Numbered from the stretch's first letter, positions 27,113 through 34,176 are shown. The stretch: DNA of 34,176 bases from Alphaproteobacteria bacterium MarineAlpha2_Bin1 (GCA_002938125.1 PTLN01000006.1:1-34176); one strand, 5' to 3'. Numbers and translations are program-made. Notes: generated by a model from the letters alone, not told the origin.

Positions 27113-27140
27113 TCATAAGATTGACGAGCATTCTTTCAAG
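27113..27140 (-). promoter_or_regulatory. Candidate RpoH-type promoter of rph-rdgB-hemW
   Basis: On the minus strand CTTG (27140-27137, continuing AAAG), exactly 17 bases, then CTTATGA (27119-27113). It matches CTTG-N17-CYTATNT at all but the last base and includes the CTTGAAA form of the -35 box. The predicted start is near 27106, some 47 bases before the rph ATG. It overlaps the presumed hrcA promoter on the other strand. Confidence 0.45.
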
Positions 27141-27155
27141 GTCTAATTGTATAAT
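27121..27155 (+). promoter_or_regulatory. Presumed hrcA-grpE promoter region
   Basis: TTGACG (27121-27126) is 17 bases before TAATTG (27144-27149), which abuts a perfect TATAAT (27150-27155). Only the weak TAATTG has correct spacing to the -35 box; the good TATAAT would need a 23-base spacer. One of these probably serves the TTG start at 27183. No CIRCE repeat is present. Confidence 0.35.
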
Positions 27156-27170
27156 CTATTAATATGGTCA

Positions 27171-27178
27171 AAGGAAAA
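27171..27178 (+). promoter_or_regulatory. Ribosome-binding site deciding the hrcA TTG start
   Basis: AAGGAAAA with its GGA about seven bases before TTG 27183. The upstream in-frame TTG at 27147 overlaps the putative -10 region and has no such site, so translation most likely begins at 27183, giving the usual HrcA N-terminus. Confidence 0.65.
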
Positions 27179-27182
27179 TTTA

Positions 27183-28250
27183 TTGACAAATATTCAAGAA
27201 CTTAGTGAGAGAAATCTAGAAATTTTTAAAAAACTAGTTGAAGCCTACATTGAAACGGGAGATCCGATAGGTTCAGTATCTTTGGCACAAAGGCTAAATA
27301 TAAATCTATCTCCTTCAACTATCAGGTCAGTTATGGCTGAACTAGTAGACAATGGGCTACTATATTCCCCTCATATTTCCTCAGGTAGAGTTCCTACAAC
27401 CAAAGGGCTAAAGTTTTTTCTTGATGGTTTGTTAGAAATTGGTGATGTTTCTAAGAGTGATAGAGATAAAATTGATTCAATTGCCGCTGGTTCAGCTAAT
27501 CGAATTGATGATATTTTATCAGAGGCGATTGAGAGCTTATCTGGTTTATCTAATTGTGCAGGTTTAGTTTTTGCCCCTAAAACTGATGTGCCTTTTAAAC
27601 ATATTGAGTTTATAGGTCTCTCACCAGATAGAGTTTTGGTAATTTTAGTGACGGATGATGGAGTGGTAGAGAACAGAATAATAGAAACGCCTCAGGGCTG
27701 GACTATTTCAGTCTTGAACGAAGCTTCAAATTATCTTAATAAACAGTTAGTAGGGATGAGATTTAACGAAATTACTAAAGAAATCGAAAGAGAGAAAAAA
27801 CTACTAGATAAAGAATTAGACTCGTTATCAAGTAGTTTTGTAAGAGCAGGTATAGCTGTTTGGACAGGAATTCAAGAAAAAGAAAAACTTATTATTCGCG
27901 GTCACTCTAAACTTTTAGATGATGTTCAAGAAATTGAAAAACTTGAAAAAATTAAGGAACTTTTTGATGCTTTAGAGAAAAAAAAGGGTTTAATTAAATT
28001 ACTTAATATGGCAAAAAAAGCTGAAGGTGTGAGAATTTTTTTAGGTTCAGAAAATGAGCTTTTCAGTAATACTGGTTGTTCAGCAATTATTTCTCCCTAT
28101 ATTAATAGTAAGGGACAAATAATTGGGGCTGTAGGAGTGATTGGACCTTCTCATATTAACTACGCAAAAATAGTTCCAATGGTTGATTACACAGCCAGGA
28201 CAGTTAGCCACTTTCTACAAAGTAGAATTTCTAAACTTAGGAAAACATAA
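27183..28250 (+). CDS. hrcA: Heat-shock repressor HrcA
   Basis: 355 residues from TTG 27183. Repressor that binds CIRCE operators, usually before groESL, and depends on GroEL for folding. The N-terminal winged-helix domain reads ELSERNLEIFKKLVEAYIETG, then GSVSLAQRL, SPSTIRSVMAEL and GLLYSPHISSGRVPTTKG. A GAF-like middle domain and the conserved end GAVGVIGPSHINYAKIVPMVDYTA follow. No CIRCE element was found in the window, so its targets lie elsewhere, probably groESL. The stop overlaps the grpE start (TAATG). Confidence 0.96.
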   Translation: MTNIQELSERNLEIFKKLVEAYIETGDPIGSVSLAQRLNINLSPSTIRSVMAELVDNGLLYSPHISSGRVPTTKGLKFFLDGLLEIGDVSKSDRDKIDSIAAGSANRIDDILSEAIESLSGLSNCAGLVFAPKTDVPFKHIEFIGLSPDRVLVILVTDDGVVENRIIETPQGWTISVLNEASNYLNKQLVGMRFNEITKEIEREKKLLDKELDSLSSSFVRAGIAVWTGIQEKEKLIIRGHSKLLDDVQEIEKLEKIKELFDALEKKKGLIKLLNMAKKAEGVRIFLGSENELFSNTGCSAIISPYINSKGQIIGAVGVIGPSHINYAKIVPMVDYTARTVSHFLQSRISKLRKT

Positions 28251-28906
28251 TGGTAGATAATAAGGAAAATAAAACTGACAAAAATAATCATAAAAATTTC
28301 AACAAAGATTTGCTTAAAGAAGAAGTAACTAATGACGATTCGCTTAAAGATGAATTATCAAATGGTGATAAAGAGAAAATTGATAATGAAAATCAAGAAT
28401 CAATTGATGATAAAGATAGAGATTTATTAAGTGAGGTTTCTGATCTCAAAGATCAATTACTAAGGTCAATGGCGGAAGTTGAAAATATAAGAAAGAGAAG
28501 CAAAAAGGAACTAGAGGATACAAATAAATATGCAATTACTGGTTTTGCCAGAGATATATTATCTATTTCTGATAATTTAAGGAGGGCACTTGAAAGTATA
28601 GATAACAATGATGATACGGAAAAATCTGAGTCATTTAAAAATCTAATAGAAGGTGTCGAGCTAACTGAAAGAGAATTAATATCCGTCCTTAATAGATATG
28701 GAATAAATAAAGTAGATCCTATCGGTGAGAGATTTGATGTAAAATTTCATCAAGCTATGTTTGAAGAAGAGACTAGTGAACATGATTCAGGTACAGTTAT
28801 TCAAGTAATGCAATTCGGTTATGTTATTCAGGATAGATTATTAAGACCAGCAATGGTCGGTGTTGCAAAAAAGCCCAAAGATAATGATACAAATGGTGAA
28901 AATTAA
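28250..28906 (+). CDS. grpE: Nucleotide-exchange factor GrpE
   Basis: 218 residues. Releases ADP from DnaK. The first ~65 residues are highly charged and low in complexity. A long dimer helix (about 60-125) contains LKDQLLRSMAEVENIRKRS and KYAITGFARDILSISDNLRRAL. The C-terminal beta domain has the motif RYGINKVDPIGERFDVKFHQAMFE, then GTVIQVMQFGYVIQDRLLRPAMVGVAK. It is coupled to hrcA through a one-base overlap. The client DnaK is encoded about 8 kb away in this window. Confidence 0.97.
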   Translation: MVDNKENKTDKNNHKNFNKDLLKEEVTNDDSLKDELSNGDKEKIDNENQESIDDKDRDLLSEVSDLKDQLLRSMAEVENIRKRSKKELEDTNKYAITGFARDILSISDNLRRALESIDNNDDTEKSESFKNLIEGVELTERELISVLNRYGINKVDPIGERFDVKFHQAMFEEETSEHDSGTVIQVMQFGYVIQDRLLRPAMVGVAKKPKDNDTNGEN

Positions 28907-28953
28907 AAAAAATTACTTAATATAATAATTTTTTTTATTCTGTTTGCCAATTA

Positions 28954-28976
28954 GCTGTATAATTCTTGATTACAGC
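28954..28976. repeat. Short inverted repeat over a -10 box before the tandem membrane genes
   Basis: GCTGTA (28954-28959) and TACAGC (28971-28976) are perfect six-base arms around an 11-base loop. A TATAAT (28958-28963) sits across the left arm. It could be an operator controlling the operon that starts at 29008, or a chance palindrome. There is no T-run after it, so it is not an intrinsic terminator for grpE. Confidence 0.3.
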
Positions 28977-29007
28977 AGTTTCTCTTTATTTTTGGGGGGT
29001 TTATACG

Positions 29008-29676
29008 ATGTTTTTGGAATCAGTAATTTTGTGGTTACATATATTATTGTTTGTTTACTGGTTGGGAGGTGATTTAGGAGTATTTTATTCCTCAAGATTT
29101 AGAAATTCTCCGAAATACGACATTAAAACCAGACAGCTCATAGCCAAAATTACATCAAATATTGATATGGCCCCAAAGACAACTATGGTTTTAATGATTC
29201 CGATTGGATTTTCTCTTGTTGCTATCAATAACCTCTGGATATTTCCAAATTGGATAATCATATTTTTTTGGATCTTTGGAATAGCGTGGTTAATTTTAGT
29301 ATGGTTTTTACATCTTACAAAAAATGCAGAAAAAAAAGCTCCCTGGACAAAGTTTGATTTAATACTAAGATATTGTTTATGTTCTGTTTTAGTTATTATT
29401 TCAGTCACATCTTTTTTTAATAATTATCCATTACTTGAAAATTGGTTAGCTTTAAAAGTCTTATTATTTGCATTGACAATATTTTGCGGAATTATGATAA
29501 GAATTTCTGCAAAACCCTATATTTTAGCATTTGGTAAAATGACTCTAGAGGGCTCTTCGCCAGAAATTGAAAAGGTAATAACCGAGTCAGCAGCAAAAGC
29601 AAGAAGGTGGGTTAAAGCTATTTGGTTTTTAATTTCCATCGCAGCATTTATAGGAATCTGGAAACCCATAATTTAA
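29008..29676 (+). CDS. Six-helix membrane protein, tandem paralogue 1
   Basis: 222 residues from ATG 29008, chosen because it aligns without gaps to the third copy; a run of six G (28994-28999) lies upstream. Six hydrophobic segments are expected. Conserved positions in all three copies: His11, Val16-Tyr17-Trp18, Gly20, Asp22, Phe26-Tyr27, Thr41-Arg42, Lys47, Pro56 and a PIG/PVG turn near 65-67. The His in helix 1 and W-x-G-x-D pattern recall CopD/DUF2269-type membrane proteins, but I do not recognise the family firmly. No catalytic domain. First gene of a four-gene operon ending in a peptide-binding protein. Confidence 0.75.
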   Translation: MFLESVILWLHILLFVYWLGGDLGVFYSSRFRNSPKYDIKTRQLIAKITSNIDMAPKTTMVLMIPIGFSLVAINNLWIFPNWIIIFFWIFGIAWLILVWFLHLTKNAEKKAPWTKFDLILRYCLCSVLVIISVTSFFNNYPLLENWLALKVLLFALTIFCGIMIRISAKPYILAFGKMTLEGSSPEIEKVITESAAKARRWVKAIWFLISIAAFIGIWKPII

Positions 29677-29690
29677 TTTTTACTTTAGTA

Positions 29691-29714
29691 AAAAGGACAA
29701 AGTTAATTTTTATA
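29691..29714 (+). promoter_or_regulatory. Ribosome site and non-canonical start region of tandem paralogue 2
   Basis: AAAAGGA (29691-29697) lies just after the stop of paralogue 1. The in-frame codons at suitable distance are TTA (29703), ATT (29706, eight bases from GGA) and ATA (29712, fourteen bases). ATA 29712 is the exact column where both paralogues have ATG. The only in-frame TTG is at 29622, inside paralogue 1, without a good ribosome site. Confidence 0.45.
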
Positions 29715-30380
29715 GATACTCAAATTTTTTGGTTAACTTTTCATGTATTTATACTAGTTTACTGGTTGGGTGCTGATATATCTGTTTTTTACGGATCTAC
29801 TCAATTAACTAATACCAAAAATAGTATAGAAACAAGATTAGTTATAGTTAAAATAATCAGTTTTGTTAATTGGTTTCCAAATATAGCTAATATCTTGATA
29901 TTTCCAGTTGGTATTATGCTTCTTGCTGGGCTGGGATATTTTACAGAAGTTGGTAAATTAATTTATTTAGTTTGGTTTCCTTTCTTATTTTGGTTTTTTT
30001 TTATAGCAGGATCTATTACACAACGTGGTACGTCTATGGGAAAAGTATATTTATATCTTGATAGTTTGATGCGTATACTACTAATAAGTTTTGTTTACAT
30101 AGGTATCTCATTTTTATATTTCTCCGATGTAATTTTTATAGAAGACTGGGTCCTATTAAAATTTTATTTGTATGGTTATATTTTAATTTGCGGTTTTGGA
30201 ATTAAGTATTCGTATTCAGGTTTTGCTCCTGCATTTAAAAATTTAATTGAAAACGGACCTTCGATCGAAATAGAAAAAAAACTTAGTGCATCTAGAAAAA
30301 TGGTTAAGCCATGGGTTCTTGCACTTTGGTTAGGATTAGTTTTATTATCCTACATAGGAATATCCAAACCAGATTTTTAG
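29712..30380 (+). CDS. Six-helix membrane protein, tandem paralogue 2 (non-canonical start)
   Basis: 222 residues if read from the ATA at 29712. From there it aligns without gaps to its neighbours: His11, Tyr17-Trp18, Gly20, Asp22, Phe26-Tyr27, Thr41-Arg42, Lys47, Pro56. It has lost features the others keep: Arg30 is Thr and the Asp-Met of the 'IDM' motif is Asn-Trp, so it may be specialising or decaying, although the reading frame is open to a normal C-terminus (IGISKPDF). The alternative start TTG 29622 would add 30 residues overlapping paralogue 1. ATG is absent, so initiation is uncertain. It ends at a TAG that overlaps the strong ribosome site of paralogue 3. Confidence 0.65.
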   Translation: MDTQIFWLTFHVFILVYWLGADISVFYGSTQLTNTKNSIETRLVIVKIISFVNWFPNIANILIFPVGIMLLAGLGYFTEVGKLIYLVWFPFLFWFFFIAGSITQRGTSMGKVYLYLDSLMRILLISFVYIGISFLYFSDVIFIEDWVLLKFYLYGYILICGFGIKYSYSGFAPAFKNLIENGPSIEIEKKLSASRKMVKPWVLALWLGLVLLSYIGISKPDF

Positions 30381-30391
30381 GAGGGTAATAA

Positions 30392-31063
30392 ATGGATTGG
30401 CATAGTTTTTGGGTCCTACTCCACTTGCTTACTTTTGTATACTGGGTTGGAGCAGACCTAGGGGTGTTTTATTCAGCAAGACTCGTTGTAAATCCAAATT
30501 ATTCGTTTGAGACTAGATTACAGATTTTAAAATTGTTAGGTTGGATCGATATGATCCCAAGGTATATGCTACTATTGACCTTTCCTATAGGTTTAACACT
30601 ATCATATTCAATAAATATTGGTCCTCAAAGTGTTGCGTTACTTTTAATAGTTCATTTAATCTTTGTTTTATGGGTATTTTTGGTTTTTAAAATCCATAAA
30701 GAAGAGGGAAGTTTATTAGGTTCAAAGTTGGCTGGAATTGATCTTTACCTTAGATTAGTATTTATTATTTTGCTTATTAGTCTATGTTTATATTCTATAA
30801 TTATGCAGTACCCATTCAAGACAGATTGGTTAATTATTAAAATTATTTTATTTTCTTGTACTATCATTTGTGGAGTTGGAATTCGGATTACATTCAAACC
30901 ATTTATGATAGCATTTATGGAATTAAGTAAGAATGGTTCTTCTGTAAAAATAGAAGATAAAATGAGAAGGTCTCTTAACCATGCAGTCCCTTTTGTTATT
31001 GGGATATGGATTTTTGCAGGTTTAGCCGCCTTTATAGGTTTATCTCATGAGAGGTTATTTTAA
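30392..31063 (+). CDS. Six-helix membrane protein, tandem paralogue 3
   Basis: 223 residues with an excellent AGGAGGG site before the ATG. It opens MDWHSFWVLLHLLTFVYW, then Gly-Ala-Asp-Leu-Gly-Val-Phe-Tyr-Ser-Ala-Arg. Six membrane segments are expected, with a conserved Arg-(I/L)-(S/T)-x-K-P after helix 5 shared with paralogue 1 and the closing Ala-Ala-Phe-Ile-Gly. Function unknown, possibly distant from CopD/DUF2269 proteins. Two bases separate its stop from the start of the peptide-binding protein gene, so these belong to one transcript. Confidence 0.75.
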   Translation: MDWHSFWVLLHLLTFVYWVGADLGVFYSARLVVNPNYSFETRLQILKLLGWIDMIPRYMLLLTFPIGLTLSYSINIGPQSVALLLIVHLIFVLWVFLVFKIHKEEGSLLGSKLAGIDLYLRLVFIILLISLCLYSIIMQYPFKTDWLIIKIILFSCTIICGVGIRITFKPFMIAFMELSKNGSSVKIEDKMRRSLNHAVPFVIGIWIFAGLAAFIGLSHERLF

Positions 31064-31065
31064 TT

Positions 31066-32868
31066 ATGAAAAAAAAATTAAATTCAATAATAGTTATTTT
31101 TGTTTTACTTGTTTCTTTTTCTCTTACAGTTAAATCTGAACCGATGCACGGCATTGCTATGCATGGGGATACTAAGTATCCTAGAGGTTTTAAACATTTA
31201 GATTATGCTAACCCTAATGCTCCTAAAGGTGGGAATCTAAGGCTCGCTGTTACAGGTTCTTTCGACTCTATTAATTCATTTATTATTAAAGGATCACCAG
31301 CTGCAGGGAGGCAATACGTTTTTGAGAGTTTATTGGGCAGAGTTTGGGATGAACCATTTTCATTATATGGTTTGATTGCAGAGAGCATAGAAGTACCTCT
31401 CGATAGATCTTGGGTGAAGTTTTATATCAGATCTAAAGCAAGGTTTCACGATGGGACAAAAATTTCGGCTGATGATGTTATTTTTTCATGGGAATTGCTC
31501 CGGAAAGAAGGTAGGGCAAATATGCGTTTATTCTACAACAAAGTTTCTGAAGTAGAAAAAATTAGTAATAGCATCGTAAAATTCACATTTAAAGAGGAAG
31601 CTCAAGATAGAGAGCTACCATTGTTAATGGGTCTTATGCCTATTTTATCTAAGAACTTTTTTAGTGAAAATGAATTTAATAAAACTACGCTTGAACCAAT
31701 AGTTGGAAGTGGGCCATATAAAGTAAAAGAAATAATTCCGGGAAGAAAAATTGTCTATAAAAGAATCAAAAACTATTGGGGAAACAAACTACCAATAAGA
31801 ATTGGCCATAATAATTTTGATACGATAAGTTATGAATATTTCAGAGATTCAAATGTTTTAATGGAAGCATTTAAATCTGGTGAATTTGATCTTAAGGCTG
31901 AATATTCTGCTAGTAGATGGAGAACTGCATATAATTTTCCATCAGCAAAAAATGGTATGGTTAAGCTAGAGGAGATTCAGAATAGCAGACCGTCAGGAAT
32001 GAAGGCGTTTGTATTCAACTCAAGGAAAGAGATATTTAAAGATTTGAATGTAAGAAAGGCGATTGGTTACGCATTTGATTTTGAGTGGATAAATAAAAAT
32101 TTATTTAATAATGTATATACAAGAACAGATAGTTTTTTTGCAAACTCTGACCTTGCATCATCTGATTTACCCACAATTGAAGAAAAAGAACTTCTAGTTC
32201 CAATTAAGGATTTTATTCCTAAAACTATTTTTACACAAAAATATAGACCTCAGTCATCGGAAACAAATAATGAAATTCGTATTGGTTTAAAAAAAGCAAA
32301 TGAACTTTTAGAAAAATCTGGTTGGGTTATAGAAAAAGGTAAAAGATTAAAGATATTAAATAATGGAAAAAAATTATTACTAAAATTTGAAATACTTTTA
32401 GTTAATCCAGATAATGAGAGGATAGCAATAATTTTTTCTAAAAATTTAAAAAAATTAGGAATTGATGCTAGTATTAGAACTGTGGACTCTGCACAATATC
32501 AGAAAAGAAGGCAGAATTATGATTTTGATATGATTATTAATAAGTGGAGAGTTACATTGTCTCCAGGAAATGAACAAGCTTATTATTGGGGTTCTAAGGC
32601 TGCAACGGATAAAGGAACAAGAAATTATATTGGTATTAAAAACAAAGGTATAGACAAGTTAATTGAAAAAATAACAAAAACTACTGAAAGAAAAGAATTA
32701 GTCACTGCTATTAGAGCTCTTGATAGAGTATTACTACATAACTTTTTTGTAATACCCATGTATCATATTAAATTTGATAGAGTTGCATATTGGAATAAAA
32801 TTACTCGACCTAACAAAACACCAATTTATGGATATGTCCTTGAGACATGGTGGGAAAAAAATAATTAA
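31066..32868 (+). CDS. YejA-like extracellular solute-binding protein, family 5
   Basis: 600 residues. A Sec signal peptide (about 1-24, ending near Val-Lys-Ser-Glu) and then the YejA-type opening HGIAMHGDTKYPRGFKHLDY and NAPKGGNLRL. The SBP_bac_5 body contains YIRSKARFHDGTKISADDV (about 112-130), the VGSGPYKV turn and VRKAIGYAFDFEW. This family delivers oligopeptides, including microcin C, to ABC permeases. The cognate permease and ATPase genes (yejB, yejE, yejF) do not follow: the next gene is on the other strand. It is the last gene of the tandem membrane-protein operon. Confidence 0.88.
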   Translation: MKKKLNSIIVIFVLLVSFSLTVKSEPMHGIAMHGDTKYPRGFKHLDYANPNAPKGGNLRLAVTGSFDSINSFIIKGSPAAGRQYVFESLLGRVWDEPFSLYGLIAESIEVPLDRSWVKFYIRSKARFHDGTKISADDVIFSWELLRKEGRANMRLFYNKVSEVEKISNSIVKFTFKEEAQDRELPLLMGLMPILSKNFFSENEFNKTTLEPIVGSGPYKVKEIIPGRKIVYKRIKNYWGNKLPIRIGHNNFDTISYEYFRDSNVLMEAFKSGEFDLKAEYSASRWRTAYNFPSAKNGMVKLEEIQNSRPSGMKAFVFNSRKEIFKDLNVRKAIGYAFDFEWINKNLFNNVYTRTDSFFANSDLASSDLPTIEEKELLVPIKDFIPKTIFTQKYRPQSSETNNEIRIGLKKANELLEKSGWVIEKGKRLKILNNGKKLLLKFEILLVNPDNERIAIIFSKNLKKLGIDASIRTVDSAQYQKRRQNYDFDMIINKWRVTLSPGNEQAYYWGSKAATDKGTRNYIGIKNKGIDKLIEKITKTTERKELVTAIRALDRVLLHNFFVIPMYHIKFDRVAYWNKITRPNKTPIYGYVLETWWEKNN

Positions 32869-32879
32869 TTTCAAAAAAT

Positions 32880-33617
32880 TTATATATGTTTAGCTATAAT
32901 CTTTATTCCAGGTTTAAAGGCAATCATTCTTTTTATTATCTTCAGATTGAATTTCAACAATAATCTTGATAATGAATTATTATCAAAATATAAACAGTGA
33001 TCAGGGGGACAGTATGCATCCCATAATTTTAAGTCTTTTGGTCTTCTCCAGTGTTTTATATCAGGGGTAGTTAAAAAGACTATTCCGTTTGTATCAAGTA
33101 TTTTTTTAATTAATAAAATAAAACTATTAATATCTATTAGGTGTTCTATAACCTCGGAACAATAGATAATATCAAATTTTTTTTGAGGATTATTTTTATA
33201 ATATGACTCAAGATCTCCTTCAAAAAAAGTATTTTTTGCATAATGTTCTCTTGCATATTTAATTGAGTATGGATCTATTTCTATACCAGTTGCTTTATGT
33301 CCACGTAACCTTGCAGCTTCTACCATAAAACCACCATTAGATCCAATATCAAGAAATTTAATATTACTATTTTTTTTTATATATTTTTCTAAAAATTTTG
33401 ATCTTCTTTTTGATCTATTCATTTTCTTTTCTACTTTTGTGTAATAACTACTTGAAGCATTTTGGTAAGCATTATTATAAATTTTTTTGATATCTTCATG
33501 CTCAGGTAAGGGATTTAACCATATAAATCCACATTCTGAACATTCTACTAATACAGAATCTTCATTTTTATTAAAAGTTGTAAAGGTTTTACAATCGCAT
33601 ACCTGGCATTTTTCCAT
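32880..33617 (-). CDS. Class I methyltransferase with N-terminal zinc ribbon
   Basis: 245 residues. Cys4-x2-Cys7 and Cys26-x2-Cys29 form a zinc ribbon with the usual CGFIWLNPLP ending. A Methyltransf_23-type domain follows: FLDIGSNGGFMVEAA (about 88-102) for SAM, TGIEIDPYSI, and IIYCSEVIEHL. HWRRPKDLKLWDAYCPPDHCLYF near 185-207 resembles the late motif of sugar or lipid-linked methyltransferases. Such proteins often act on polysaccharide or glycolipid precursors, but the substrate here is unknown. It diverges from the OlsB-like gene and converges on the solute-binding protein with an 11-base gap. Confidence 0.82.
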   Translation of the reverse strand: MEKCQVCDCKTFTTFNKNEDSVLVECSECGFIWLNPLPEHEDIKKIYNNAYQNASSSYYTKVEKKMNRSKRRSKFLEKYIKKNSNIKFLDIGSNGGFMVEAARLRGHKATGIEIDPYSIKYAREHYAKNTFFEGDLESYYKNNPQKKFDIIYCSEVIEHLIDINSFILLIKKILDTNGIVFLTTPDIKHWRRPKDLKLWDAYCPPDHCLYFDNNSLSRLLLKFNLKIIKRMIAFKPGIKIIAKHI

Positions 33618-33758
33618 ATCTCAATCCATATTTTAAAAATTTTTACAATTATAATCTTTTTCATTAAAACATACGGGTATATATTTTAAAATAATTTATA
33701 TTATAGCAAAATATGTTAAGTCGAGTATAAGAGTTGCAAAATAATTAAGAGGAAAAAT

Positions 33759-34176
33759 ATGAAAGTTTTATCTCCAGATAAAAGATTTGAAGTAAGACTT
33801 GCTCACTCTACGGAAGAGATTTTGTTAGCCCAAAAGCTACGTTTCTCGGTTTTTTATGAAGAAATGGGGGCAAGACCTAGTGAGGAAATGATCAAAGATA
33901 GAATAGATTTTGATAAATTTGATGAATATTGTGATCATATGCTTGTAATTGATCATAAAAAAGAAACAAAAAATCCAGTTGTTGGCGCATATAGAATGTT
34001 GCTTGATAATATAGCTATGAAAAATGACGGTTTTTATTCTTCATCTGAATATAATCTCAAAAATTTGGTTAATAATATTAAAGGTCACAAAGCATGTGAA
34101 ATTGGAAGGTCCTGTGTACATATAAATTATCGCAATAACCAAACGATTCAACTTCTATGGAAAGGTTTAGCACATT
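33759..34176 (+). CDS. OlsB-like acyl-ACP N-acyltransferase (GNAT fold; 3' end beyond the window)
   Basis: The first 139 codons are visible, starting at ATG 33759 with GAGG seven bases upstream (33749-33752). The opening RFEVRLAHSTEEILLAQKLR, then FSVFYEEMGA, DFDKFDEYCDHMLVID, VVGAYRML and the ACEIGRSCVHINYR block with LLWKGLA are those of the hemolysin-like GNAT family that includes OlsB, which acylates ornithine to lyso-ornithine lipid. Ornithine lipids replace phospholipids under phosphate starvation, which suits an ocean bacterium. Other members of the family are siderophore-type acyltransferases, so the assignment is probable. olsA may follow beyond the edge. Confidence 0.8.
   Translation, partial: MKVLSPDKRFEVRLAHSTEEILLAQKLRFSVFYEEMGARPSEEMIKDRIDFDKFDEYCDHMLVIDHKKETKNPVVGAYRMLLDNIAMKNDGFYSSSEYNLKNLVNNIKGHKACEIGRSCVHINYRNNQTIQLLWKGLAH

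Noticed and set aside
1-34176. Prophage, IS element, CRISPR array, tRNA or rRNA, replication origin
   Set aside because: No transposase, integrase, spaced direct repeats, tRNA-like cloverleaf, rRNA sequence or cluster of DnaA boxes was noticed on reading both strands; short RNAs without clear hallmarks could still be missed by eye.

Overview
The window looks like core chromosome of a streamlined, AT-rich (roughly 30% GC by eye) alphaproteobacterium, most likely a pelagic marine lineage of the SAR11 / AEGEAN-169 / low-GC SAR116 kind; I cannot fix the taxon from sequence alone. The evidence is gene order typical of alphaproteobacteria (fxsA | timA-mltA-smr | hslVU | hisB-DUF2628-hisH-GNAT-hisA-hisF-hisE | hinT; rph/rdgB/hemW opposite hrcA-grpE; gshB and dnaK-dnaJ), very short intergenic gaps, overlapping gene ends and frequent TTG starts. 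No rRNA, tRNA, IS element, prophage, CRISPR array or gene-free stretch over 300 bases was seen.

Layout. 1-160: 5' part of fxsA (minus). 291-2810: timA-mltA-smr, envelope and quality-control genes. 2800-4654: hslV-hslU protease (minus) with a heat-shock-type promoter. 4854-9202: seven-gene histidine cluster with the two alphaproteobacterial passengers (DUF2628, GNAT), ending in hinT. 9204-11863 (minus): adenosine kinase, then a membrane adenylate cyclase with a 2Fe-2S ferredoxin domain and a cytochrome-b-like anchor. 11969-13666: EI24/CysZ-like membrane protein, a lipoprotein and a DUF2244 protein. 13663-14478: dapB (minus). 14627-16994: two convergent paralogous methyltransferases of an unfamiliar family, lying between dapB and dnaJ. 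17031-21285 (minus): gshB, dnaK, dnaJ. 21322-22919 (minus): double-BON lipoprotein and rsmI; lppC diverges from rsmI with overlapping 5' ends. 24546-27059 (minus): rph, rdgB, hemW. 27183-28906: hrcA-grpE. 29008-32868: three tandem paralogous six-helix membrane proteins followed two bases later by a YejA-like peptide-binding protein without its permease genes. 32880-33617 (minus): zinc-ribbon methyltransferase. 33759-end: 5' part of an OlsB-like acyltransferase.

How the genes work together. Proteostasis is the main theme: HslVU, DnaK-DnaJ-GrpE and HrcA are all here. Candidate RpoH-type promoters (CTTG-N17-CYTATNT-like) lie before hslV, dnaK and rph. The Mtw pair, the tandem membrane operon and the redox-type cyclase are the least ordinary parts. 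The Mtw pair and tandem membrane proteins are the best candidates for something undescribed. The second tandem gene has ATA exactly where its two paralogues have their ATG start.
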